Made by a program: the position numbers and the translations under genes. DNA of 64,000 nucleotides from Hippasteria phrygiana (taxonomy: Eukaryota > Echinodermata > Asteroidea > Valvatida > Goniasteridae), in contig JAZGUH010000056.1 in NCBI GenBank assembly GCA_037893225.1, positions 620,001-684,000 on the forward strand, written 5' to 3'. Positions 21,062 to 31,698 of this stretch are shown here, piece by piece (the stretch's first letter is position 1; every line of letters begins with the position of its first letter). A model generated the notes under the pieces. The model saw only the letters and a program-made list of their open reading frames with translations. It ran no database searches and had not been told where the DNA came from.

Positions 21062-21545
21062 TCGTACGTCGCGTCGTGCTTCGCGTCGTGCTTCGCGTCG
21101 TGCTTCGCGTCGTGCTTCGCGTCGTGCTTCGCGTCGTGCTTCGCGTCGTGCGTCGCGTCGTGCGTCGCGTCGTGCGTCGCGTCGTGCGTCGCGTCGTGCG
21201 TCGCGTCGTGCGTCGCGTCGTGCGTCGCGTCGTGCGTCGCGTCGTGCGTCGCGTCGTGCGTCGCGTCGTGCGTCGCGTCGTACGTCGCGTCGCGTCGTAC
21301 GTCGCGTCGCGTCGTGCGTCGCGTCGTGCGTCGCGTCGTGCGTCGCGTCGTGCGTCGCGTCGTGCGTCGCGTCGTGCGTCGCGTCGTGCGTCGCGTCGTG
21401 CGTCGTGCGTCGCGTCGTGCGTCGCGTCGTGCGTCGCGTCGTGCGTCGCGTCGTGCGTCGCGTCATGTTTCATCGTTGTGTTTCATCGTCGTGCATCTCG
21501 TCGCACCATCGTGCGTCGCGTCGTGTTTCGCGTTGTGTTTCGCGT
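21062..21545. repeat. 12-bp satellite GCGTCGTGCGTC
   Basis: About 35 units. The first six read GCGTCGTGCTTC and later ones GCGTCGTGCGTC, with two GTAC variants near 21290-21303 and phase slips near 21400. The unit length is a multiple of three without stops, so both strands show open frames of 145-265 codons (RRASRRAS, TTRRTTRR and the like). These are not genes. Confidence 0.95.
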
Positions 21546-22535
21546 CGAGTGGCCATGCCACACTGCACTGTGAATGTACATGTACATTCGCAGTTGAAAT
21601 ACCGAACTGGCTCACAGACTAATCCGCTAATAAATTCGAATTTGTGCGCGCATGCAGATAAGCGTGCGGTGGAACAAAAAGCCAGAGCGCTGAATTGGAA
21701 ATGTGTAAAAAGACGATTTGGGTAGAATTTCTCGAATTCTATTTGTATTTTTGCAGGTTTCGTGGCGAAAAACCTCTAGAATCAACAACGGTACCGCGCT
21801 GCGCTACAGCTGTGTTTGGCGGTACAAAATAAAGAAATCAACACACATAACAAAAGAAAAGTACTTTTCCTATTAACTTTCTCAACTATTATTAAGCCCC
21901 GATTTACAGTAATTGTATATTTGATTAAGCTTGTTAAACACAAATGGTACCATGATTATCAAGACCAAATGAGCCGGCATTACAGAGTTCATTTTAGTTC
22001 ACGTGTACTTTGAGCCCGCACAGTGCTCACACAGTGCCCACACAGTGCCCGCACATACTACAAGGATTGAGCTTGCAAAACAAATTTTGGGTCATCCTAT
22101 TATTAAGACAAATTGGGCTAGCAACATTCAGTATTAATGGAGAGCGAGAGGGGAGTAAAAGACTGGCTTCTATTTTCCTTGTGTTTCTGGATTTTTTAGG
22201 CCGTTCAAGGGCACACAAGCGACGCACGACGCGAAGCACGACGCGACGCACGACGGTGCAAAGCGATGGGCGACGGAAGAAGCGACGTTAAGGTAGAAAA
22301 AACCTGCAAGCTGGAAAAAACGACGCGACGGCACCGCACGACGCGACGGGCGACGGCACAATGCGACGTACGACGCGACGCCGGAATGTGTACAAAAGTA
22401 ATGACAGAAACGACAGCACGACGGCACGACGCGACGGCACGATGCAACGGAGCCGTCGTGCCGTCACGTCGTATAGTCGCGCCGCGTATGGACGAGGCGA
22501 CGCGGTGTGTCGTTTATAGTACACCATAGTTTAGT

Positions 22536-22988
22536 GTAGATATACACGTTGTACACACTAGTCACACACACAACCGGGCCTGGACGTTATATTTTTCCGG
22601 AATTTGTCCCCGGAAATTCTTAAGATCATCATTTTTTCTCAATTTGTTTCTTAGTAGGAAATTCCAGACAGGGTCGGCGGCATAAAAAAAAATAGAAAAT
22701 TCCTTGGTCGGGAGCTAAAAATAGGGTCGGTCGGAAATGAGAACCAAAGAAATAAAAAGGGACGCCCTTAGCACATGAAAAATGTATATTGTTTCTAACA
22801 TGTAATAACTCGTTTGTAACGCCCCATCCACAGATTCTGTCTCTTGATTGTCTTAGAAGGTGTCATGTGGTAGGCCTATTTTATATTTTGAACTTTATTG
22901 CCGCCCTGCGATTATCCCTCCGGCAAAAGGGCACAATTGGGATACCAAACTACTTCACCTGTAGCAACCGAGACTACACAGCACTCTG
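22536..22988. repeat. Repeat end shared with 16.4 kb; otherwise no gene
   Basis: From about 22660 to 22770 GGGTCGG words, then ATGAGAACCAAAG and AAAAAGGGACGCCCTTAG, form the reverse of 16446-16530. Likely two ends of one dispersed element family. No gene seen. Confidence 0.5.
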
Positions 22989-23185
22989 AAAACTGTGTTT
23001 AGCAATTAAACACAATCTTGCTATGTAAACATGTTTAGAGGCTAAACATTTCCTGTTCAATTCATAAACATCAATGTTCAATGGCTTAACTCTATCCGTC
23101 AATACGCTAGTCATGTTTAGTATGTAAACGTGTTTACAAACTGATATCAAGAAAGTGTTTAGCGTTTAATTGCTAAACACTGTTT
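22989..23185. mobile_element. Palindromic MITE (TGTGTTTAGCAATTAAAC)
   Basis: Starts AACTGTGTTTAGCAATTAAA and ends with its complement (TTTAATTGCTAAACACTGTT), with more TAAACA/TGTTTA pairs inside. About 197 bp. Target duplication not clear. Confidence 0.65.
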
Positions 23186-24464
23186 TTCCATAGCGAGTGC
23201 ACACAGTTTAGACAGATCTCAAATTTTATGAGGCGGGGAAATTCTCACAGAATTTGTTTTACATTCCAGAAACGTCAACTGTAAAAACCAACGGCTAACA
23301 CTTTTTAACACTTCAACGCGTTAATATTATTATTTTACACGTAAAGGTATAGGAGGCGTTGTACGCGATTAACACTAAAACACGTTTAAATAGGCGTTGG
23401 TGTTAATTTAATGAATATTAACATTCTAAAGTGTTAATATCTACATAAATTAACACCTCAAGCGTTGATAATCATCAATTTGTTAAGGTCCATTTCATTT
23501 CATAACTTAGAAGAGGTGTTACAAAACAAAATATTGACATTTTTTCCACACGACAAAGTAAAAATAGCTTCCATTGTTGATTCCAGCGGTTTCTTTTCCC
23601 CTCGGCTGCGTCTTTGGGAAATAAAATGCTCTGGAGTCATGTCAGGACTAGCTTAACCGCGTATACCACTCATAAAATGTGAATATTTGTATATTATTAA
23701 TACATTATCTTTGACGGGAAAGTATTAACTGGGTATTGTTTTTGTAGCAGTAACAATTTGTACATTTTATTTAATTAGCACATGTACGAAATAGAGTTTA
23801 ACGGCACTTTTATTTTTATGGTAGATAGTACAAATTTCAAGTTCTTAAATAAAAGCAATAAAATTACCAGTTCTCTGTATACTGGCTTCTTTTCCGGAAG
23901 TAGTTTTACGTTTTGAGAAAGAAAGCAAAAATAGCAAACCATTTCACCTAAAACATACCGGTGCGTCCTGATTTGTTTTTCCAAGTTACGAATTAAGTTG
24001 AATACCAAAAAACCCGTTCTGATCTTGTACTATAATAGAGCAATGCACTTATCCCGACGACGAAAAAGTACTCTCCGTTCGGCGTGTCACGCGGCCACAG
24101 AGTCAAGCCAGAGAAAGATGGTGCAGTGCATCCGTATTTATACAGTGTCCTATGGCCACGAAGAAAGCAACTACAAAGACCTAAAAATTGCGTAAAATAA
24201 CATGTTAATATTTCTTTGAGCTTTTCAATTTAGATGCATGCATGCAAACAGGAATAAGAAAGCAAAAAAAATTGCGGAAGTAGGCCTACTGGAAATATTT
24301 AAATTATTGATGTAAATGGAGAGGCTAGGTAATTTCTACGAGTGAATCAACAGGGTGTACTGTTCCGTCAACTGACAGATTTTTTACTGTTTTTCGAGAG
24401 GCCTGGTACTTCAGTTTGGATGTTAGGTTGTAAAGTGACGTTCATATAATCGTTTAGCTTTAGG
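23186..24464. other. Non-coding, TTAACAC-rich patch
   Basis: About 23295-23470 repeats TTAACAC/GTGTTAA words in both orientations, probably another decayed palindromic MITE. The rest shows no gene. Confidence 0.4.
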
Positions 24465-24993
24465 ATGCCTCCGAAAAATGCAGCAGGCAGCAAAAATATC
24501 CAGTCGGATATTTCGGCATTCGTCCAGAGCTCTGGTGGTCGCCATCTTGTTACAAGCCCACAGGCTGGTTCTACGCAGAGAGTGACGGGTCCCATGCTGG
24601 GTCTGGTACCCAGACCCCCTCCACGTCAACGTCGACGTCCTTCGATGAGTTGGGGAAATTTGTCCGGGGGTACTTGATACCCTGCACGATATGGGGGAAA
24701 AGGGTACCCCCCTTTTATCCCAAAACCCTAAGCACACTCCAGATTATTGTCATCTAACACATCCCCCTAGATTTCTGAAAAGAATTACTGAGATTCCGGG
24801 AACACAATGACCAACACAAAAGAGGGGGGCCCCTTTTCCCCCATATCGTGCTTCATATGGGGTACTTCACTGATGTGTTGAGCGGTCAGGCGAAGCTCAC
24901 CGAGACAAATGGCACCGAATATGCAGTTGGCCTACTATTTGAGTTCAACACATGCGGTCCAATTTCCCCATATCAGGCAGGGTATCGCAGCCA
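24465..24993 (+). pseudogene. Unrecognised coding-like relic split by a MITE
   Basis: If the MITE at 24676-24859 and one copy of its target duplication are ignored, one frame runs through the junction: TSTSFDELGKFVRGYF continues as TDVLSGQAKLTETNGTEYAV, GLLFEFNTCGPISPYQAGYR, up to the next MITE at 24994. Upstream, from ATG at 24465, a different frame reads MPPKNAAGSKN, so at least one frameshift has happened. I do not recognise the protein. The low-complexity Ser/Thr linker and the ordered segment after it look like real former coding sequence, perhaps from a transposon. Confidence 0.4.
24676..24859. mobile_element. hAT-type MITE, family GCACGATATGGGG, copy 3
   Basis: Perfect 8-bp duplication GGGTACTT (24668-24675 and 24860-24867). 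184 bp. Inverted ends CTGCACGATATGGGG and CCCCATATCGTGC. It interrupts a coding-like frame. Confidence 0.85.
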
Positions 24994-25252
24994 CATATGA
25001 TGCACGATATGGGGCAGAGGGATCCCCCCCCCCCCCCTCCTTTGTGTTGGTCATTGTGTTCCCGGAATCTCAGGAATTCTTTTGAGATGTCTAGGGGGGA
25101 TGTGTTAGTTAACAATAGTCTGGAGAGTGTATAGGGTATAGGGACAAGGGGGGGGGGGGGGGGGGGGGGGGTACCCCTCTGCCCCATATCGTGCTGGATA
25201 TAGTATAGGGACAAAAAGGGGTACCCCTCTGCCCCATATTGTGCTGGGTATA
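24994..25252. mobile_element. hAT-type MITE, family GCACGATATGGGG, copy 4, with duplicated end
   Basis: Reverse orientation. Duplication CGCAGCCA (24986-24993) / CGCAGCCT (25253-25260), 7 of 8. The right end occurs twice (a first GTACCCCTCTGCCCCATATC near 25172, then again at 25221), so the terminal ~55 bp is tandemly duplicated and the target duplication lies outside both. Contains a 24-G run at 25148-25171. Confidence 0.8.
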
Positions 25253-25314
25253 CGCAGCCTCATAATATTTTGGTCTGGGAACCAGACTAAGCGCGATAAG
25301 GACGTCTTGGAACT

Positions 25315-25540
25315 AAGGCCCTGTCCAAATTACTTGGCTACGGCTGGATGTTACACACATGTCTATTAGCCTTTTAGAGGTATGGCAGACACAATAGGAG
25401 GGCGCTATTTGATTTGGGTATAAATACACAGGTTTTACCCAAATCAAATAGCGCCCTCCTATTGTGTCCGCCATACCTCTAAAAGGCTAATAGACATGTG
25501 TGTAATTTCAAGCCGCAGCCAAGTAATTCGGACGGCCTTA
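25315..25540. mobile_element. Palindromic MITE N hosting MITE J
   Basis: The outer arms AAGGCC...AATTACTTGGCT...ACACACATGTC and their complement enclose the whole second copy of MITE J (25366-25490). J sits exactly at the centre of N, flanked by TA/TA, so two palindromes share one axis. Confidence 0.7.
25366..25490. mobile_element. Palindromic MITE J, copy 2
   Basis: 125 bp, TTAGCCTTTTAGAGGTATGG to its complement, flanked by TA on both sides. Arms nearly identical to copy 1, with a different short centre. Confidence 0.8.
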
Positions 25541-25802
25541 GATTACGCTGTAGTCTGTGATGATGGTATCCGCGCGCGGCGCGGGTCGGCCGCGAATTGT
25601 TTTCCCAAAAACGACATCCGAATTGGGTGAACGCTGAGATTTCTGACTTTACTTCCCTTAAAAAATCCTCCGGAGCCACGAATTAGAAAAGAAGAAATGA
25701 ATTCGAACCTAATGAAATTTCTGACTTGATTTCCCTTTAAACAAAATCCTCCAAAGCTGCAAATTAGAAGAAAAAGAATAGTCTAACTTTAAAAAACAGT
25801 AA

Positions 25803-25868
25803 CGTCGAGGTTTCAAACCCACAATCTTCAATCTCTACGCCTTGCAACGTATCGACTGAGTAATCGGA
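25803..25868 (-). repeat. tRNA-like SINE head
   Basis: On the minus strand an A-box-like TTACTCAGTCGATA (25850-25863) is followed 33 nt later by a B-box-like GGTTTGAAACC (25809-25819), the spacing of a tRNA promoter. The arms pair poorly, so it is a tRNA-derived repeat rather than a tRNA gene. Element B copy 1 is inserted just 5' of it. Confidence 0.4.
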
Positions 25869-25875
25869 ATGCTTG

Positions 25876-26362
25876 GAGCAAGTTAGATCAAGGACCAATG
25901 GTTAACTAGTGGTTGGTTCGTGACGTGCGTAGCGCATGAGCACTGACGTTGAAGTGCGAACGACTAGAGTCGAACTATTGTCATGGCGGTGAAGGTGGCT
26001 AGTTTGTTTACGTTTTTGACGAGTTCATAGATGAAAGCGAGACCAACGATATTTGCTCAGTATATCAACAATGTCACAAGTGGTAACGTGTGCATTATTT
26101 CAACATGTTCAAAGAAAGACAAAGTAACAAAAAACGATCGTTCACTGCTGCTGAATATTTACGTTGTTTCGCCATTTTGCTGGTAACTGGTCCTCTCTGC
26201 ACTGTGCTATTAAAACGGCTATTGGTAACCAGCGATGCGACCAACCTCGGTAGGCTGGTCTCGAATCGTCGACTAGACTAGTCCCAACCATCGTCGACTA
26301 GCGTGCGTTCGATAAGAGTTAGTCGAACTATGGTTAACTATAGTCCTTGATCGAACTTGCTC
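25876..26362. mobile_element. Harbinger-like element B, copy 1
   Basis: 487 bp between TTG (25873-25875) and TTG (26363-26365). Inverted ends GAGCAAGTTAGATCAAGGAC and GTCCTTGATCGAACTTGCTC, each continuing into an ATGGTTAACTA motif. The same terminal family encloses LINE 2 at 32519-35918. The 3-bp target is compatible with PIF/Harbinger. No transposase seen. Confidence 0.65.
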
Positions 26363-26365
26363 TTG

Positions 26366-27322
26366 GCTGACAACGAGAATTCGTTACATTATACCTATAA
26401 TATATGCGTACGTATATTAAAAGTATTGTAAAGGGCGCTTAACAATCCATCCATTCGGATGCCAACCGGCCGTCTGGGTCATTGCAAAAATAATTCGCGA
26501 ACAGCGACCTCACTCGGCAACAATCAATATGCAAATCAAATCAAAAATTTAGCTGGCCTAACGTTTCGAACTGAATTAGGCAAGTTCTTTCTCAAAGGCA
26601 AATGACAAGTTCTTTCTCAAAGGCAAATGACAGAGTACAAGAAACAAACATGGGGACACACATGCAAGAGGTGGTGGGTGGAGAAACACAAGAGGGGAGG
26701 GATAGAGGTGAGAGGGATGAAGCTGAGGAAGGGAAACAAAGGAGTGTGGTAAGGGGGGGGGGGGTAAATAGGGGCTGGTAATTGGTTTTATTCCTCCATG
26801 AGAAGACAAACGATGTGTGGAACACGTGGTAGGTCCACCATGTTTTGACGATTGCAACATTTTATGACGTCGGGGGCTTGTCGTTGGACATACGTTATGG
26901 ACATATACATTTGGCCCCGCCTACATCATCTTAAGGTCGTCGCTGGAAATCTAGCTACAAAAAATAAAGAAAAACATAATCCAAGGCAAACGGTTATTCC
27001 TAGGCTGCTATTTGTCTAAAGAACTTTCTATAAGTCGCGGACTACGAAAGCACCAAGTTACCAGACTCGACAATACCATGCATTGGTGCTTCGTCTGTGC
27101 CGAATCTTTGATGTCTTTGGTACATACACCATACATTTTGTGCCGGCGGATGACTTCTGTAGTTGCCGATTTTCCAAATCGGTTACGAATAATTATTATG
27201 TTCGAACTGCCGTACCTTTGTTCAAGTTTTTTCGTACATTTCTGTACAAACGTTTTTCCCATCGCGTTGTATAAAGCCACGCATTTGGTGTAAAAATAAT
27301 TGGTTTAAAGTAAATCGGAACT
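26366..27322. other. Mostly non-coding; one unassigned minus-strand frame
   Basis: A 25-bp duplication (CAAGTTCTTTCTCAAAGGCA...) at 26580-26630. At 27008-27280 a minus-strand frame of 90 codons includes KCTKKLEQRYGSSNIIIIRN and FGKSATTEVIRRHKMYGVCT. The composition looks coding-like, but I recognise no family and see no splice context, so it is left as a possible transposon remnant. Confidence 0.3.
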
Positions 27323-27411
27323 AATAGTGAGATATATAGTGTTATTCCGTGAGATTTGCTTGCCTAAAGCAATTTTATTGTTTACATCTTTTATTTAGGG
27401 TATAATGAATA

Positions 27412-27880
27412 CAAAAATCTGTGGTGCCGAATTTTCCGGCCCCTCTATGGCCGCCATATTGGATTTTCAAAATGGCCGCCATTTTGGAACTGAAAATCAC
27501 CATAACTTTGGTTCTAGGCCATGTATGAAAGCAAAATTGGTGGCAAATCCTATGTTTTCAGTACCTACGAGTCCAATGGTACAACGTCTGAAAAGCTGGG
27601 ATGGCGGCCATTTTGGATTCCAAGATGGCCGCCAGGTAAGAATACAAAAATCAACATAACTTTGGTTCTAGGTTATGTATTAAAGCAAAAAATGGTGGCA
27701 AATCCCATGTTTTCCGTATCTACGAGTCCAATGATACAACTTCTGTAAAGCTGGGATGTCGGCCATGTTGGATTCCAAGATGGCTGCCAGGTAAAAATAC
27801 GAAAATCACTAGAATTTTGCACTAGGACTTTTATGAATGCGACATTGATGGCAAGTTACCGTCTGGTATATATGTATCAC
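27412..27880. repeat. ~155-bp tandem units, left arm of F
   Basis: About three units, each with CATAACTTTGGTTCTAGG, GTGGCAAATCC, TACGAGTCCAATG, CTGTAAAGCTGGGATG and GATTCCAAGATGGC. Two more units in inverse orientation lie at 31985-32290. Confidence 0.75.
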
Positions 27881-28056
27881 CTGTAGAAAAAAGGAAAAAA
27901 ATACAGAGACGATGGATAATGAAAAATGCCATGGTAGTACTGTTCGACGCAAGTTGGTGAGGGCCTACTCATCAGAATACTGACGATGGCCAGTGACTTG
28001 TTTGATGTACACATCCCGTGAACCATTGATGGCGTCTATGCAGCATAGACGGCGCA

Positions 28057-28560
28057 TCAGACCTCTGTAGTGCTTGGATATATCCCAAGACGCTGAATTG
28101 CTCTCTCGTTCCCGGGGTACCAGGAGCCGAGAGAACCGACCGCAAAGCCGAACAATTTAACGTCTTTACATTCAGCCGCGCCAAGACCCGTCACAAATAA
28201 AGCCATCATATTTGGCCGCTGCGGCGATATCCAAGGCATCACGCCGCTGTCAAAGGGGCAACATTCATCGTTGATCGTCACCTTCTTGCCCTCAACAACT
28301 GTGATGTCGGGTCGCTCTCGAGATGTGGGATCCCCAGGGACGTGTTGGTCAATGTTGACTTGTCCATTCCGAACAGCCGCCCTGATCGGGTTCTGGACAA
28401 GGTTATGCCTTCTCCGGATAGACGCCATGTTCGGAGGACAGTGGTTTAGGACACGAGGCAGAGTCTCCTTCCAGAGACCACAGCGGCGCCACTTCGACTG
28501 GTTTGCGGGTTACAATCTATTAACCACTTCTTTGGTCGGGAGGCAGTTCAGGCGGGCCTG
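28057..28560 (-). pseudogene. RLE LINE: Cys/His motif and restriction-like endonuclease
   Basis: The minus-strand frame just upstream of 28428 reads CGLWKETLPRVLNHC, the decayed CCHC motif of R2-type proteins (the first Cys and the His of the usual LPHVLNHC are not visible). From 28428 follows RRRHNLVQNPIRAAV, then the nuclease core ERPDITVVEGKKVTIND (RPD at residues 39-41), equivalent to the PD-(D/E)xK active region that nicks the target. C-terminal residues continue in other frames to about 27970. The nuclease gives these LINEs their target specificity. Frameshifts make it inactive here. Confidence 0.7.
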
Positions 28561-28604
28561 GTGGATGAACCGCTAGTCACAGAATCTGATGAAACTGCCG
28601 GTGT

Positions 28605-29147
28605 TCACCCACGAGGAGCCGTTACGGTAGAGGTCCTGCTCCAACGAGCGGGCGACCTTACCCTGGTCCTGGAAAGAGAGCAGCTTAGAGTAGTGTTCTT
28701 GAACAGCAGCCCGCAGAGCGCTGGTGATGCTCTTGCCGGTGACTCCTTTCCAACCTCCGTACGTACGACTACTGAACCAGAACAGCAGCCAATAAAGGAG
28801 ACACACAGCCGGCGAGCCGCTGCCCTGGCCCGTGACCAGAGCGTGGAGATCTGCCCATTCCAGCCGGAGTTGGCCAGGTCCCCCTGTATAGACCCGCTCA
28901 TGAACTGGTCGAGCTCTGCCTCGGTCGGTATACGCCGGATAGTGCGGCGGACAACCGAGGTCAACTGCTCGGTAGCAACACCACGGACGGTGTGGTCTGT
29001 TGAAGACAGGATGCGGACTGCCTGCGTGACTGTCTGAATGTCAGCATTCCGGTTGTTGGGATCCAACAGACTCATCAGGCCCCCACATTTCTGTCTGCGA
29101 AGACATAGTTGGTGGCGGCCCAGGTCGGAAGGTTGCAGACTTTCCAC
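28605..29147 (-). pseudogene. RLE LINE: thumb / linker region between RT and nuclease
   Basis: A 180-codon frame with NADIQTVTQAVRILSSTDHT, IPTEAELDQFMSGSIQGDLA and LWSRARAAARRL. It resembles the conserved (L.S.D..v...A...L...v) helices after the RT in NeSL/Utopia-like proteins. The C-terminal third drifts out of the family pattern, suggesting a frameshift at about 28800. Confidence 0.6.
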
Positions 29148-29402
29148 GCCGTCATCACCACCTTCCTCCTGAGCCGCCTGAGGCTACCATTCGGGCAGTT
29201 GCCGGCACGCATTGCATACGAGGCGCACGGTTCAACGAAGGTTCATATTGACGCCAGCTTCTGCCAGGGGCCAGGAGAGAGGATTCCAGGAGAGAGGTCC
29301 TCGGTCATCTTGGCCACCAGTGCCTCGAGGCTCGCTCCACTTCTGTACAACCCGATAGGGACTGCGAGGTATATCTGTACCCCGTATATACTTGGTAGAC
29401 TA

Positions 29403-30407
29403 TTAGGGAAGCACCCGTTGACCCGTGCAGCACTCCAGGGACAAGGTGGCACACTTCGGTAGTTTGAAGGTGAGCCGAAGCTGCAGGGCATCGCCCGACT
29501 TGCTGAGCAACACAAGGTCATCAGCATAGGCAAGGACCGTGATATCGTGCCCATGTACCCGAGGAGAACACTTTCCGGTTTGTGCCGCAACTGACACTGC
29601 CCGCACCACCAGCTCTAGATTCAAGCTGAAAAGTATCAGCGAGATGGGACAACCTTGCTTGACTCCTGAGCAAATGGATACCAGAGCAGTCCCACCAGAC
29701 GACTTCATAAACTCCGTGCTGGCCCCGGTATAGACATCCCGGATGATGTCAATGAACCTCCGTGGCGCACCGACTAAGGCCAGCACAGTGAATATTGCAT
29801 CGTGGGGAATGCTGCCATAAGCATTCTGGAGATCGAGCTACACCACATACAGATTCTTCTGATTTCGGCGGGCATCCCCCACGATGGACGACATCAGGAA
29901 GGTGTACTCATAGCAGCCTTCACCGGGCCTAACTCTTCTGGGCACCACTGATGAGCTCCCTATCTAACGCCCAACGAGTCAGACGATCAGACAGTATCGC
30001 CATCAGCAGTTTGTACAGACATGACTGCAGGGCAATTGGCCAGAAGCTGGCCAGAAGCTGGCCGGGCATGCCGGGTCCTTTCTCTGGTACAACAGTACCT
30101 GGTAGCTGTCCTACAAGAGCGAGGGACATGCCCCTTAATTACGCAGACACCGGTTGACTATCGCCATGGTAACTCGGAACGCACCGTCTGCCAATTTGAT
30201 GTGGCGATACTCTAGCAGGTCTTTCCCGGGAGAGGAGTTTGACATCCGACCCAGGCGGGAAGAGACCTCCTTCTGCGAGATGGGGCGTAGCAATTCCAAG
30301 CCAGTCTTCCGGGCCGGGGTAGGGTCTGGGAACAGGAGTCCAGAGTTAACACTGATACTTTCGTTATCGACCACCCTTTCCGAGTGGACTTCTGTGAAGT
30401 AGTACAC
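29403..30407 (-). pseudogene. RLE LINE: reverse transcriptase domain
   Basis: Three frames joined by frameshifts or stops. 30407-30135 has SSPGKDLLEYRHIKLADG (RT motif 0/1). 30129-29929 has WPIALQSCLYKLLMAILSDR and LTRWALDRELISGAQKS (motif 2). 29830-29403 has LDLQNAYGSIPHD (motif A), SGVKQGCPISLILFSLNLE (motif B, about 29610-29670) and VLAYADDLVLLS with catalytic YADD at 29517-29528. At least one in-frame stop precedes motif A. In life it copies element RNA onto the nicked target. Confidence 0.8.
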
Positions 30408-30479
30408 CAGTGTTTCCTCCGTGCCAGCGTATCTGACCTTAGAACCTTCCAGGACCTTAGAACCTTCACACGTCTCTTA

Positions 30480-31613
30480 CTGGTCTTGTAAAGTTTCTGA
30501 AGTCTGCTGGCCTCCCGCGCATCAAACTCTGGCCCAAGCATACGACGTCGCCGCACTGGGTGAGGGTTCGTACTTCCGGGTTGCGCTGATCGGGTTTCTG
30601 TCCCGCGTCGGTTATTCAATTTAGCATAAGCCAGGTCGACCGCATGCTTCGCAAAACGATCACACACTGACTCAAACTCCTCGAAGTCACCGGCCCGCAA
30701 CAGAGCCACCACCCAGGGATTCTCCTCCACCACAGGCTGTGATGAGGTCCGTGGTCTTGGTGAAACCTGGGTAGGTGGCGCGGATCCCCTTGGAGACGCA
30801 ATCCGGCCCACAGCCCCACCTGTGACGGTATTCGAATGCCGCTCCTCAGTCACAGTGTGTGGGTCGTGTCCCCGACGCATACCCTCATCCGTGTTATAGG
30901 GGCTCCGAGGAGTCCCCGAGCATGAATCCACAGAGTGTTGGAGCGCCGGGGCATCTCCCTCATCCACGTTACAGGAACTCCGAGGGGAGCCTGATGAGCA
31001 TTCCTCCGTGGAGTGTTGGGAGATGGCCAGATCTTGTCGCCGGTCCCAGCTGGGTTGTCCCTCATCCGTGCTCCGGGGACACACAGAGTGTTGGGCAGAG
31101 GTCACAATCGGTAAGGTCACATTCGGCAACTCACCAACCACACCACGGATGAGGTCCATGGGAGACATAGGCTCCGAGAGCGCTGCACCCGATGACATAG
31201 AGGGTGCGGTATTTCGTGAGCCCACAGGAGCGGCCCTTGCAGTCGGTGTCCCCAGACCACTGCGTTTATGCACTTGGTAGTGGTTGGAGGCACACCTGCC
31301 TGTGTCGAACTCCTGTGAGCACACAGAACACAGATAGACACAGTTGATGGTCTTCCGAGGATGGCGCCACTGCTGATGCCATGTCAGTGCTTGCTGAGCA
31401 TGGGAGTTGTCCTGGCAGACGACGCAGCTCCAACCTCGGCGGAATGGGTACATGAAGACTTGGTTCATCATTCCAGCTTCCATTAATTGGGGTCTCCTCA
31501 GTCTGTTGATGGGCCCTGCTCATATGCAATCTGACGCCGTGGGTCGTAGAGAACGACCTTTGGCACAGCGCACAGGACAAGGCCTGGTCCGGGTTAAAGC
31601 GCTGGCTACTCAT
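30480..31613 (-). pseudogene. RLE LINE: N-terminal zinc-finger region
   Basis: The frame from ATG 31613 holds the first C2H2 finger (C14, C17, H30, H35; CALCQRSFSTTHGVRLH). A shift then moves to a second frame (31483-30212) with fingers two (C20, C23, H36, H41) and three (C52, C55, H68, H72). After these comes a ~200-residue Ser/Pro/Thr-rich linker with repeated SPRSxxNxDEG units, then ASRLQKLYKTSKRRV, the basic segment seen just before the RT in this clade. The fingers bind target DNA. The last part of the second frame runs out of the family pattern at about 30450. Confidence 0.7.
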
Positions 31614-31641
31614 TTGAGCGGCGTTTCAGCGCTTTCTCCCA

Positions 31642-31698
31642 CAAATTTTAAGCTGAAAAGAACAGTTACTTCGATGATCTTAGCCAAAAAGCCGAGAA
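31642..31698 (-). ncRNA. U2 snRNA 5'-end-like fragment
   Basis: The minus strand reads TTCTCGGCTTTTTGGCTAAG then ATC, followed by GAAGTAACTGTTCTTTTCAG. Compared with U2 snRNA from nucleotide 6 on, the first 23 bases differ at one position, and the branch-site pairing region and TGTTCTTaTCAG box follow with a few changes. The first five U2 bases and the 3' two thirds are absent. It lies just upstream of the zinc-finger ORF and in the same direction, so it is probably the target-gene remnant at the LINE 5' junction, or an acquired 5' promoter. Not a functional snRNA. Confidence 0.75.

Larger units (their letters stand above)
20609..22527. mobile_element. 1.9-kb inverted-repeat element G with 12-bp subterminal satellite
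   Basis: Ends ATGGTGTACTAT and ATAGTACACCAT, with complementarity continuing into ACGACACACCGCGTC. Flanks are TGTTTAGT (20601-20608) and AGTTTAGT (22528-22535), 7 of 8 bases equal, a hAT-like duplication. Both arms carry CGTC-rich tandem repeats and a shared CTTGCAGGTTTTTTCTACC word. MITE A is nested in the left arm, and the right arm holds the matching empty site. No transposase seen. The long frames on both strands here are products of the tandem repeat. Confidence 0.75.

Noticed and set aside
20855..21725. Long Arg/Ser/Ala- or Thr/Arg-rich proteins on both strands
   Set aside because: Produced by the 12-bp GCGTCGTGCGTC satellite, which has no stops in several frames on both strands.
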